Assembly (NCBI GenBank): GCA_003249035.1
Contig: QBMK01000016.1
Location: 21,519-85,518 of the forward strand
DNA from: Pseudanabaena sp.
GTDB taxonomy: Bacteria > Cyanobacteriota > Cyanobacteriia > Pseudanabaenales > Pseudanabaenaceae
DNA length: 64,000 nt
Direction: 5' to 3'
Shown: in pieces, positions 16,449 through 24,276 of the stretch
Numbering within the stretch: position 1 is the first letter of the stretch
How the letters are laid out: each line of letters opens with the position of its first letter
Program-made: the position numbers and the translations under genes
The notes under the pieces: model-generated
What the model was told of the DNA's origin: nothing
Seen by the model: the letters and a program-made list of their open reading frames with translations, nothing else
The model's database searches: none

Positions 16449-17684
16449 ATGAATATATCGAAAAATTCATCAAAATATCCTACTAATAATCATGAGCAAA
16501 TTTTATGTTTTGTCGAAGATATTGAAATAGAAAAAGACCCAGAACAAGAAATTATTGAGCCATTTGATCCCACGAAAATTAAAATTGACGCAAGGCAAAT
16601 AACCATTGATTTAGTTCTTAATAGAATTAGATACAAAGAAATTGAACTTTCTCCTGACTTTCAGCGTGATTCTAATATTTGGAATCATAAAGCAAAAAGT
16701 CGTTTAATTGAATCAATGCTTATTCGCATACCACTGCCAGCATTTTATATAGATGCAACAGATGAAGATAAATGGAAAGTTATAGATGGTCAACAACGCT
16801 TAATGACTATTAAAGATTTTGTTTTGGGTAGAGATGATAGTAGTGATCCTGATCAAAAAGATAAGGACATACAAAAAGATAAGGACATATTTAAATTATC
16901 TAATTTGGAATTTCTTACTCAGCTTAATGGCAAGTCTTATGACGAAATACCAAGAAATTATCAGCGCAGAATTGGTGAAACACAAATCACCATGTATTTA
17001 ATCGAAAAAGGGACTCCAGAAAAATTAAAATTCAATATCTTCAAACGAATTAATACTGGTGGACTACCATTATCACCACAAGAAATTCGTCATGCAATCA
17101 ATCAAGGAACATCAACAAAACTTCTCAAAAAGCTTGCTAAAACAGAAGAATTTAAAAAAGCTACAGCAAATTCTGTCCGAGATGAGAGGATGGCAGCCCG
17201 AGAGACAGTTTTAAGATTTTTAGCGTTTAAAATTACTCCTTTTTCAAAGTATGGTGCTACGGATGATACTCCTGAAGGAGCTACCGACCTTGACACATTT
17301 CTAAACAATGCTATGAAGGCAATGAATAAAATGTCACAAATCGATCTTGATGAGCTTGAACATAATTTCCTGAAGGCGATGTCTGCGGCAATAGATATCT
17401 TTGATAACGAAGCATTTCGTAAACGTTCAGATAGAAATGCTAGAAGAATGCCTTTTAATAAGGCTCTTTTTGAATCTTGGGCTGTAAATCTGAGTTCTTT
17501 AAATTATGAACAAATTGAAATATTAAAAGCTAAAAAAGATATTCTTATGGATGAATTTATTAAACTGAATGGAGATCGAAGCTTTATTGATTCTATCTCT
17601 GAAGGCACGGGATCTATAGGAAGAGTCAAATATCGTTTCAGCAAAATCAAAGAATTAATTAATAAAGTTTTGTATAATAAATAG
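16449..17684 (+). CDS. DUF262 domain protein
   Basis: A 411-residue protein with an N-terminal DUF262 domain, a ParB/Srx-like fold that binds or hydrolyses nucleotides in GmrSD and related systems. Visible are Phe71-Gln-Arg73 to Trp78 (FQRDSNIW), the LIESMLIRIPLPAFYI segment, and the signature Asp113-Gly-Gln-Gln-Arg117. FKRINTGGLPLSPQEIRHA follows near 200. No HNH DUF1524 domain is seen at the C-terminus. A short internal duplication gives KDKDIQKDKDI. The stop codon TAG is the first three bases of a MITE, so the natural C-terminus may have been changed. It opens the accessory block with the ATPase downstream. Confidence 0.8.
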   Translation: MNISKNSSKYPTNNHEQILCFVEDIEIEKDPEQEIIEPFDPTKIKIDARQITIDLVLNRIRYKEIELSPDFQRDSNIWNHKAKSRLIESMLIRIPLPAFYIDATDEDKWKVIDGQQRLMTIKDFVLGRDDSSDPDQKDKDIQKDKDIFKLSNLEFLTQLNGKSYDEIPRNYQRRIGETQITMYLIEKGTPEKLKFNIFKRINTGGLPLSPQEIRHAINQGTSTKLLKKLAKTEEFKKATANSVRDERMAARETVLRFLAFKITPFSKYGATDDTPEGATDLDTFLNNAMKAMNKMSQIDLDELEHNFLKAMSAAIDIFDNEAFRKRSDRNARRMPFNKALFESWAVNLSSLNYEQIEILKAKKDILMDEFIKLNGDRSFIDSISEGTGSIGRVKYRFSKIKELINKVLYNK

Positions 17685-17820
17685 ACCTGTTGGGTAATAG
17701 CAATTAAAATCGCTAAAACCGTTGCCTAGAGAAGGTTTCAAGGATTTTAGGTTAAAATCCTTGAAACCCTTACCCAGATTGGTTTTTGGGGTTTTTGGAG
17801 CTTATTGCCCAGCAGGTCTA
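17682..17820 (+). mobile_element. MITE, TAGACCT family, copy 2
   Basis: A 139-bp element with ends TAGACCTGTTGGG and CCCAGCAGGTCTA. An internal inverted repeat (GGTTTCAAGGATTTTA and complement) is present. It lies exactly between the DUF262 stop and the ATPase start, 38 bp before the latter's ATG, and its first bases form the DUF262 stop codon. Confidence 0.8.
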
Positions 17821-17858
17821 ATAAAATCAAAATTGACCTTATATACTATGAATTGAAC

Positions 17859-18968
17859 ATGATTGATATTGTTGAATTAATTAATTTCAAATGTTTTGGA
17901 AAACAGATCCTAAAACTAGGAAATATAACACTTTTGACAGGGCTTAATAGCTCTGGAAAATCTTCTTTTATTCAGTCTTTATTGCTATTACGCCAATCAT
18001 ATTACCAAGGACTTCTTCCTGATTCTGGCTTAGCTCTTAATGGTGATTTAGTGACTATTGGTACTGCACAAGATGCACTATTTGAAGGTGCAGTAGAAGA
18101 TCAAATTGGCTTTAAAGTTAATTGGAAAGATAGCAAAGCAGGTGAATGGTTATTTAATTATGATAGGGTTGCTGATGTTTTGAGCTTAAACTCAAAACCT
18201 ACTGATCCTGAAGTTTATAATACGAGCGTCTTTAATAACTCTTTTCAATACCTTACCGCAGAGAGAATTGGTCCCCGCCCATTTTTTGAAACATCAGAAT
18301 TTCAAGTGCGGCAACTTAGACAAATTGGTACTAGAGGAGAATATGCAGCACATTTTTTGTCAGTTTATAGGGACGAGAATATCCCCCACATTGCCCTTAG
18401 TCACCCAAAAGCTGAATCCCAGAGCTTAATTGAACAGGTCAGAGCTTGGATGGGTGAAGTTAGTCCGGGGACAAGGATTGAAAGAAAATTGAGTCCTGAT
18501 ATGGGTTTAGTCAGTTTGCAATATTCCTATGGACTGAGCAACCCCTATCGAGCAACCAACGTCGGCTTTGGGATTACCTATACATTGCCAATCCTTATCG
18601 CTATATTATCCGCACCAGTAGGTACACTCCTTCTTCTCGAAAATCCAGAGGCGCATCTTCATCCTCAAGGACAAGCAATGATGGGAAATTTGTTAGCTTT
18701 GGCTGCTAATTGTGGTGTGCAAGTTGTCCTAGAAACCCACAGCGATCATGTGCTAAATGGGGTTCGACTTGCAGTGCATGGAGGCAAAATCAAACCAGAG
18801 GATGTTTATTTACATTTCTTTCAACGCATTGAGCAAAATGATCAAGCATCTACCCAAGTCTCTTCACCTCGAATTGATCGAAACGGTCGAATTGATCAAT
18901 GGCCAGATGGCTTTTTTGATGAATGGGACAAAAGCTTAGATGCACTATTGGAGCCTGCACAGGGGTAA
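17859..18968 (+). CDS. AAA-family ATPase, DUF3696-type
   Basis: A 369-residue SMC/OLD-like ATPase. Walker A is GLNSSGKSS (28-36) after the typical NFKCFGKQILKLGNITLLTG start. Walker B is LLLENPEAHLHPQGQ, followed by VLETHSDHVLNGVRLAV, the H-loop region. The C-terminal HLHFFQRIEQN...RNGRIDQWPDGFFDEW is the feature that recalls DUF3696. ATPases of this kind serve as sensors or motors in many anti-phage systems. A TTG-initiated longer frame enters the MITE and is rejected in favour of the ATG at 17859. The next gene begins 3 bp after its stop, so the two are cotranscribed. Confidence 0.85.
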   Translation: MIDIVELINFKCFGKQILKLGNITLLTGLNSSGKSSFIQSLLLLRQSYYQGLLPDSGLALNGDLVTIGTAQDALFEGAVEDQIGFKVNWKDSKAGEWLFNYDRVADVLSLNSKPTDPEVYNTSVFNNSFQYLTAERIGPRPFFETSEFQVRQLRQIGTRGEYAAHFLSVYRDENIPHIALSHPKAESQSLIEQVRAWMGEVSPGTRIERKLSPDMGLVSLQYSYGLSNPYRATNVGFGITYTLPILIAILSAPVGTLLLLENPEAHLHPQGQAMMGNLLALAANCGVQVVLETHSDHVLNGVRLAVHGGKIKPEDVYLHFFQRIEQNDQASTQVSSPRIDRNGRIDQWPDGFFDEWDKSLDALLEPAQG

Positions 18969-18971
18969 AGC

Positions 18972-19922
18972 ATGGCTCTAAATATAGTCTTAAATGAGTT
19001 GTCTGTAGAAACTCCTGCTCCAAATATATCCATCGCTCGGCAATGGATGTCTAACCTAATGCAAACTGTGCGATCTATAAACGCTGAGACTAAAAGTCGA
19101 GCTATTCTGATAACACAATATGATTTTCACTTAACTTTATTAGCATCTGACTATACTTTACGTCGATGGTTGAATGATATCGAGGTAGATAAGGAAGAAC
19201 GGCGATTTATTAGATCCCTTAGTACAAAAACTCCATTTTCTGAAGATGTACCAGATTCTGACGAAGTCCAATTACTTGAAAGTAATAGAGGTTCTTGTGA
19301 ATTTCGATATCAGGATAAACCCGCGATCGGACTTGGCGTTGCTTATCTACTAGATATTATTTCAGTAAGTTTACTCTTAGAAATCTGTTGGGATTGCAGT
19401 TACTTAGATTTAGATGTTATCTCTATTGATGAAGATGATAAAAAAATAAAGATTGTTCATGCAAGTCGTAAAGAACACCTACAAGATCACATTGACTGGA
19501 TTAAGAATCGTACTCTTAGCAATATTGACGGGAGAGTCCTATGGGATCAAAAAGATGATTTATTCCCGAATCTCCACTTTTGTAGTTCTATTGAAACTCA
19601 GCTACAAAGTTTATCAACTGGCAATTTCATGTTAGAACATGTGAAAGACCGACTGCGTAAGTTACAACAATATGCTGAAAGTTGGGCTGAAGGAAGTTTT
19701 AACTCAAATAAATTGCATTGTAGTGCTAGTCCTGAGAGTGAAGCTACGCTCAAACAATATTCAAAAGAACGGACTTTTCTTTGTCCCGATGAGAAAAAAC
19801 GTATGTTTAGCTGGCACGTTAGACTCCCTTCAGGTTGGCGTATTCATTTTTATCCCGAACAGCCAAGAAAAATACTAATTGGATATATTGGGGAGCATTT
19901 GCCGACTGCCAAATTCAATTAA
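18972..19922 (+). CDS. Unknown partner protein of the DUF3696 ATPase
   Basis: A 316-residue protein that I cannot assign. It begins three bases after the ATPase stop, so it is surely cotranscribed and probably works with it. The middle part (LGVAYLLDIISVSLLLEI) is a hydrophobic helix, and KHIVHASRKEHLQDHIDWIK-like text follows. The last 40 residues, with SWHVRLPSGWRIHFYPE and KILIGYIGEHLPT, have a compact beta pattern loosely like RelE-type toxins; this is only an impression. Conserved Asp and His residues for a nuclease cannot be named with confidence. Confidence 0.6.
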   Translation: MALNIVLNELSVETPAPNISIARQWMSNLMQTVRSINAETKSRAILITQYDFHLTLLASDYTLRRWLNDIEVDKEERRFIRSLSTKTPFSEDVPDSDEVQLLESNRGSCEFRYQDKPAIGLGVAYLLDIISVSLLLEICWDCSYLDLDVISIDEDDKKIKIVHASRKEHLQDHIDWIKNRTLSNIDGRVLWDQKDDLFPNLHFCSSIETQLQSLSTGNFMLEHVKDRLRKLQQYAESWAEGSFNSNKLHCSASPESEATLKQYSKERTFLCPDEKKRMFSWHVRLPSGWRIHFYPEQPRKILIGYIGEHLPTAKFN

Positions 19923-19974
19923 TAGCTTCTAACTTCCCTTTTGGATATTACTCAAAATTATAGTGAAAGATTGT

Positions 19975-20072
19975 GGCAAAGGACAGTAAAAGCGTGATCG
20001 ACGTATTTGCGTCTTTTTCGTCGACATGAAATGGGCGTTTCAGCATCTATCCCCGATTAGCTGACCAGTGCC
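19975..20072 (-). mobile_element. 98-bp MITE, copy 2
   Basis: Same length and reversed orientation relative to 10818-10915. Its left end GGCAAAGGACAGTAAAAGCG matches the complement of the other copy's right end with few differences; its right end is TTAGCTGACCAGTGCC. It borders the accessory block on the downstream side. Confidence 0.8.
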
Positions 20073-20174
20073 CCAAAGTCTTTGACAAATGACATAAACA
20101 TGGATTGGAACTGTTCGATCTCAACTCTCGTCAAAACTGGCAGAACAGGAATTATAAAGTTAGCAGAGAAACAA

Positions 20175-21185
20175 ATGAACCCTAGAGCAATCACTTTAAG
20201 CCTCATATCGGCAATCTTAGTCAGTATTCCTAGCTTTAGCAAAGCTGCTTTAGCCGCCCCCATAGATTTTGAGCGAGAAGAAAAAATTACGATGGAAGTC
20301 TATCGTTCAGCCAATCCTGCGGTGGTGACGATAAAGACCACAACTAGCACTGGCTCAGGCAGCATAATTAGTCCTGAAGGCTTAGTTATTACCAATGAAC
20401 ATGTAATTCGTGATGCCCAAAATGGCATTGTCAGAATTATTAATACTGAAGGGAAAACCTATAACGGACAAGTTCTCACCATCGATCGCAAAAATGACCT
20501 AGCTCTGGTGCGGATTGCATCTAACGAACGCTTCCCCACCCTATCATTCTCCAATCGCGAAAGTATTCTCGTTGGTCAAAAGGTATTTGCGATCGGTAGT
20601 CCCTTTGGTCTATCAGGAACTCTCACCACTGGTATTCTCAGCCGCGTTGAGAATACCAGTGGTGATCTACAAACCGATGCCAGACTCAATCCTGGCAACT
20701 CTGGTGGGCCATTGCTCAATTCTCGCGGTGAAATGATCGGAGTAAACAAAGCAATTCTTAGTCAAGATGGTCGTTCCAATACAGGAATTGGCTTTGCGAC
20801 GAGCGCTCCTGTAGCCCAAGAATTTGTTACCCGCAGCGCAGCGATCATCCAGCCCAAAACAGTAGCAAGTCTACCTAATTCTCAAGCCAAAATTTCACCA
20901 GCAATTGTGCCCCAAGCTCCATCTCTAGCGATCGCATCTGCGCGATCAAAACGTCCTCAATTAGGCGTTATTCTCAATCCAGCTAGTCTTGTAGTGTATG
21001 AAGTTCGTCCTAACACTCTCGCTAGTCTGATGGGTTTACTACGTGGCGATCGCCTTGTTGCTTTAAATGGCGCACCAATAAGTGATGCAAAACAAATTGT
21101 TGATTATCTAGCTAAGCGTCCATCGGCTGCACTTCTGACCGTAGCGAGAAATACAAGTATTACCAACTATCAAATCAAGTTCTAG
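20175..21185 (+). CDS. Deg/HtrA-type trypsin-like serine protease with PDZ domain
   Basis: A 336-residue S1C protease. A signal peptide (MNPRAITLSLISAILVSIPS to about ALAA, residue 28) is followed by the protease domain with catalytic His76 (ITNEHVI), Asp108 (RKNDLAL) and Ser176 (LNPGNSGGPLL). A linker rich in Ala and Pro precedes one PDZ domain (about 255-336, LGVILNPASLVVYEV...GDRLVALNGAPISD). Likely a periplasmic quality-control protease. An earlier ATG at 20082 gives a non-conserved extension beside a MITE. The stop overlaps the convergent galT stop by 4 bp. Confidence 0.9.
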   Translation: MNPRAITLSLISAILVSIPSFSKAALAAPIDFEREEKITMEVYRSANPAVVTIKTTTSTGSGSIISPEGLVITNEHVIRDAQNGIVRIINTEGKTYNGQVLTIDRKNDLALVRIASNERFPTLSFSNRESILVGQKVFAIGSPFGLSGTLTTGILSRVENTSGDLQTDARLNPGNSGGPLLNSRGEMIGVNKAILSQDGRSNTGIGFATSAPVAQEFVTRSAAIIQPKTVASLPNSQAKISPAIVPQAPSLAIASARSKRPQLGVILNPASLVVYEVRPNTLASLMGLLRGDRLVALNGAPISDAKQIVDYLAKRPSAALLTVARNTSITNYQIKF

Positions 21186-22204
21186 ATTTGATTTTGGCGC
21201 ATAGCACCAAAATCTATCTCCCGTAAAAATTTAGCGCTATCCTCTGGCATCGCAGTATTAATATACATGCCACTACCTAACTCAAATCCTGCTGCTTGAT
21301 TTACTCGCGGCACAATCGCTAGATACCAGTGGAAGTAATCTGATTGCTTCTCATCAGTGGGCATAGAGCGAATTGTATAGTTGTAAGCAGGATTATTTAA
21401 GCCATAAAAAAGCTTAGCCAGAACTGTTTTAAGAGTACAGGCAAGATCGGCTAATTCAGCATCGCTGATATCGCCAAAGGAAGAACTGTGATTGCGAGGG
21501 AATACCCACATATGGAAAGGCGAAAGCGCGGCATAGGGAATGAAAGCCACAAAATATTCTGTTTCTAAAACAATCCGTTCTTTTGCCTTTAACTCATCTC
21601 TGAGGGTATAGCAAAATAAACATTCGCCCATATCATCGAAGTAGCTGGTAGCTTCGATCATCCGATAGCGAATTTGTGAAGGAACAACAGGTGTGGCGGT
21701 AATCTGTGAATGCGGATGTTCTAAAGATGTACCTGCACTCTCACCATGATTTTTAAAGATGATAATGCTTTCAATCCGCTTATCTTGGCGAATAGTGTTA
21801 TAGCGCTGACGATAGGCTGTAAGAATATTAATCACATCCCCAATTTCCATTAAGGCGATCGTGGCATTATGGTCAGGATGCTCAATGAGGACTTCGTGAT
21901 AACCAACGCCTGTAATCGAGCGATGAATACCTTCACTAAGCCGAATGCGATCGCCTATAGGTGAAAGAGCAGGATATTTATTCGGGATAATCCGCACCCG
22001 CCAACCGCGTTCATCTTCAATGCGTAAATATTCTGTTTCAGATGGATTTTCATTGCCTTTACAAAAAGGACAGCCATGTTTATAACTTGGCAACTCTGCC
22101 GGGACATCATCATGCGATCGCGCAAATTCATGGGGACGCTTAGATCTCTCTGTGGCAAAAATCACCCAGTCTTTAGTAATTACGTTTTGGCGTAGATGTG
22201 ACAT
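21182..22204 (-). CDS. galT: Galactose-1-phosphate uridylyltransferase
   Basis: GalT transfers UMP between UDP-glucose and galactose-1-phosphate in the Leloir pathway. The 340-residue protein carries the zinc-type Cys45-x-x-Cys48 (CPFCKGNE), the HIT-type active site His163-Pro-His165 (SLEHPHSQI) with the nucleophilic histidine, and the C-terminal domain with FHWYLAIVPR. Length matches the family. The start MSHLRQNVITKDWVIFATER is typical. It is convergent and overlapping with the protease gene, and the Tab2-like gene lies upstream on the same strand. Confidence 0.92.
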   Translation of the reverse strand: MSHLRQNVITKDWVIFATERSKRPHEFARSHDDVPAELPSYKHGCPFCKGNENPSETEYLRIEDERGWRVRIIPNKYPALSPIGDRIRLSEGIHRSITGVGYHEVLIEHPDHNATIALMEIGDVINILTAYRQRYNTIRQDKRIESIIIFKNHGESAGTSLEHPHSQITATPVVPSQIRYRMIEATSYFDDMGECLFCYTLRDELKAKERIVLETEYFVAFIPYAALSPFHMWVFPRNHSSSFGDISDAELADLACTLKTVLAKLFYGLNNPAYNYTIRSMPTDEKQSDYFHWYLAIVPRVNQAAGFELGSGMYINTAMPEDSAKFLREIDFGAMRQNQI

Positions 22205-22250
22205 CGCAGTTTAATGATTATTAGGAGAACACGACAGGTCGATTGCGATC

Positions 22251-23105
22251 TTACATAACTTCTTTTAGCATCCAAAATCCTGCAAAATGTTCTTCCTCTG
22301 GGCTAGTTTGCACTGCTAAGAAATGAAACCCTTGAGAATTTTGTTTGGACTTCTCAAAGGCGGCTCCCTGTGCGATCGCCTCCTTATCTTTTGGTGCTTG
22401 CAAATTAGCCAAAACCCATCTGGCATCAGCACTTGCTTCTAGTTGCATCTGAGTGCGATCGCCTAATAGATTGCGCTCAAACTTGATAAATACAGGATCA
22501 ACTCCCGACATCCAAGCCGCCAAAGCCGTCGCTCTTGCAGAAATAATAATGATTCCTGAAATAACAGTTTCAGGATCGAGGTTACTAATATCTAGAAGTT
22601 CACTAAAGTCCATTGACCATTCCTTCGCATCAGCAAAATCTCCAGCTTTCAGTGATACCGATATCCATCGCTCACCCATTAGTGCATCAGGAACAGGTTT
22701 AGGATCTTGGGCTGCTAATACTTTCAATGGTAGAGGATTGGGATCTACTGCTTGAAATCCATCACGATTTGGATAAATACTCGCCATTCTTTCCACTAAC
22801 CAAGCCGACATTGTAAATACTCGCCGCGAAGCTTGTCCTGTAATTCCTGCTAGCTTACAACCGCGCATAATAATATTGGTCATGCTAGGACGAAAGAAGC
22901 GGATTTTAATAGGATTTTGCCCTGTTGTAGTCACGCAGTCGGTGAGTTGCTTAGCAAGCCATTCGGAGTTCACTTCATTGGCTGGACATTCGCGCACCCA
23001 TTCAAACTTACGTTCGCGATCGCAGATCAGCAATTCCCAAACTTTTTTATTGTTTGAGTCTAGTAAGGGACGGGAATAAAAATCTAACTCCCAAATATTC
23101 GACAT
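22251..23105 (-). CDS. Tab2/Atab2-like RNA-binding protein
   Basis: A 284-residue member of the Tab2 family (DUF1092), known in Chlamydomonas and plants for binding the psaB leader and supporting photosystem I synthesis. Recognisable blocks are MSNIWELDFYSRPLLD at the start, KKVWELLICD, IKIRFFRPSMTNII and GFHFLAVQTSPEEEHFAGFW at the end. In cyanobacteria its role is inferred from these relatives. It is 46 bp upstream of galT on the same strand. Two repeat elements and a hairpin fill the 500 bp upstream of it. Confidence 0.9.
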   Translation of the reverse strand: MSNIWELDFYSRPLLDSNNKKVWELLICDRERKFEWVRECPANEVNSEWLAKQLTDCVTTTGQNPIKIRFFRPSMTNIIMRGCKLAGITGQASRRVFTMSAWLVERMASIYPNRDGFQAVDPNPLPLKVLAAQDPKPVPDALMGERWISVSLKAGDFADAKEWSMDFSELLDISNLDPETVISGIIIISARATALAAWMSGVDPVFIKFERNLLGDRTQMQLEASADARWVLANLQAPKDKEAIAQGAAFEKSKQNSQGFHFLAVQTSPEEEHFAGFWMLKEVM

Positions 23106-23240
23106 AATATTACTTTTGAGTTTTATTTTTATAAATTAGCTTTTTTATGGTATCGCGATCGCACCCCCTAGCGTTCTTTAGTTATTATTTGTTTGCTGTT
23201 GGCTCGAATAGGTAAGCCGATTGACGATAACAGGCTCTTG

Positions 23241-23346
23241 TATACCTATTCACGAAAGTGTCTTCACACCTTTGTGAATTAAAAAACAAACCCAGCAGGG
23301 GTTTTAAAAGCACAAAATGGCTACTCCATTTTGTGCTTTTGGTATA
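23241..23346 (+). repeat. Double-hairpin repeat element, copy 2
   Basis: 106-bp element, TATACC...GGTATA ends, first hairpin with TTCACGAAAGTGT/ACACCTTTGTGAA arms and second with CACAAAATGG/CCATTTTGTG arms. Abuts copy 3 in tandem. Confidence 0.85.
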
Positions 23347-23450
23347 ATACCAATTCACAAAAGTGTGACGACACTTTTGTGAATTAAAAACCAAACCCAG
23401 TAAGGGTTTTTAATTCACAAAATGGCGCAGTCATTTTGTGTTTTGGTATA
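23347..23450 (+). repeat. Double-hairpin repeat element, copy 3
   Basis: 104-bp tandem neighbour of copy 2 in the same orientation; ATACCAA to TTGGTATA. The open frame across both copies is a by-product of their sequence and not a gene. Confidence 0.85.
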
Positions 23451-23498
23451 ACACTATTGCGATCGCGAATACCCGAATATGAGTAGCTATATATGCAA

Positions 23499-23537
23499 AA
23501 CGACCTTCAGAATAGCCTAGCTATTCTGAAGGTCGTT
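23499..23537. terminator. Terminator hairpin after hsp20
   Basis: Perfect 18-nt arms (AACGACCTTCAGAATAGC and complement) with loop CTA, about 70 bp downstream of the hsp20 stop on the minus strand. Confidence 0.65.
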
Positions 23538-23607
23538 ATATTGCTTCTGAACAATAATTGGGATTAAGAATCAAACAAATAGTGTGAAAAGCAAACCAAT
23601 TTCTTCA

Positions 23608-24057
23608 CTAGGAAGCAGGTAGCTCGGCAGCGACATTGACTTTAAAAGCTTTGACTTCATCAGCCTTAGGTAAAGTCAGTGTGAGGATACCATTGGTATA
23701 ATCTGCTTTCACCTGTTCGTTTTGGATCGCTACAGGTAATGCAAAGACGCGTTGGAATTTGCCATAGCTCATTTCACTCCAGTAGTAGCCCTTTTCGGAT
23801 TCTTCTTTACGTTCAACATGGCGTTCGCCAGAAATTGAGAGAGAATCCTTAGTTACTTGGATATCAATATCCTTGGCTTCGATTTCAGGAAGCGAGAGCC
23901 TTAGAGTTAAATGGTCACCATCATCACGCAATTCACTAGCAGGAACCCATCCACCTTTTGCGGCTTCTTGATCCAATGGAGCAAACTCACGGAATAAGCG
24001 ATCAAATTGACGACGAACTTCTTCCATTTCTTGGAAAGGTTGCCAACGTACTAACAT
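23608..24057 (-). CDS. hspA: Small heat shock protein, Hsp20 family
   Basis: A 149-residue alpha-crystallin-type chaperone that holds unfolding proteins. It starts MLVRWQPFQEMEEVRRQFDRLF, has the crystallin domain from about 40 to 135 (WVPASELRDD, LSISGERHVERKEE, YGKFQRVFALP) and the closing NGILTLTLPKAD. An ATG at 24081 gives eight extra residues, but the AAGGTGAT ribosome site lies just upstream of the ATG at 24057, which decides the start. No CIRCE-type inverted repeat was found upstream; no RNA thermometer could be shown. Confidence 0.92.
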   Translation of the reverse strand: MLVRWQPFQEMEEVRRQFDRLFREFAPLDQEAAKGGWVPASELRDDGDHLTLRLSLPEIEAKDIDIQVTKDSLSISGERHVERKEESEKGYYWSEMSYGKFQRVFALPVAIQNEQVKADYTNGILTLTLPKADEVKAFKVNVAAELPAS

Positions 24058-24276
24058 AAATATCACCTTTAACCATTTCAAAACAACGATGGAACGTTAA
24101 GAAGTAGATTAAGAATTGAGTTAATGTTTTGTACTTCATTACGTTCATAACTCTATTATAAAGTAGATACAGAGCTATTAGGAGTAGGATAACTCCACCT
24201 CAAAAGTGTTGTTCTACCTATAAAGGTTTGGAGCTTTACATTGAGTCTACGGCGAAGCGCAAGATCCCAAACCTTA

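Noticed and set aside
23185..23394. 69-codon minus-strand open frame
   Set aside because: It is made of the repeat element at 23241-23450; its internal similarity (NSQKCRHTFVNWY and NSQRCEDTFVNRY) comes from the tandem copies.
23241..23450. Tandem repeats considered as a CRISPR array
   Set aside because: Only two units of about 105 bp, each internally palindromic, with no spacers; the same unit occurs singly at 4017 and 53751.
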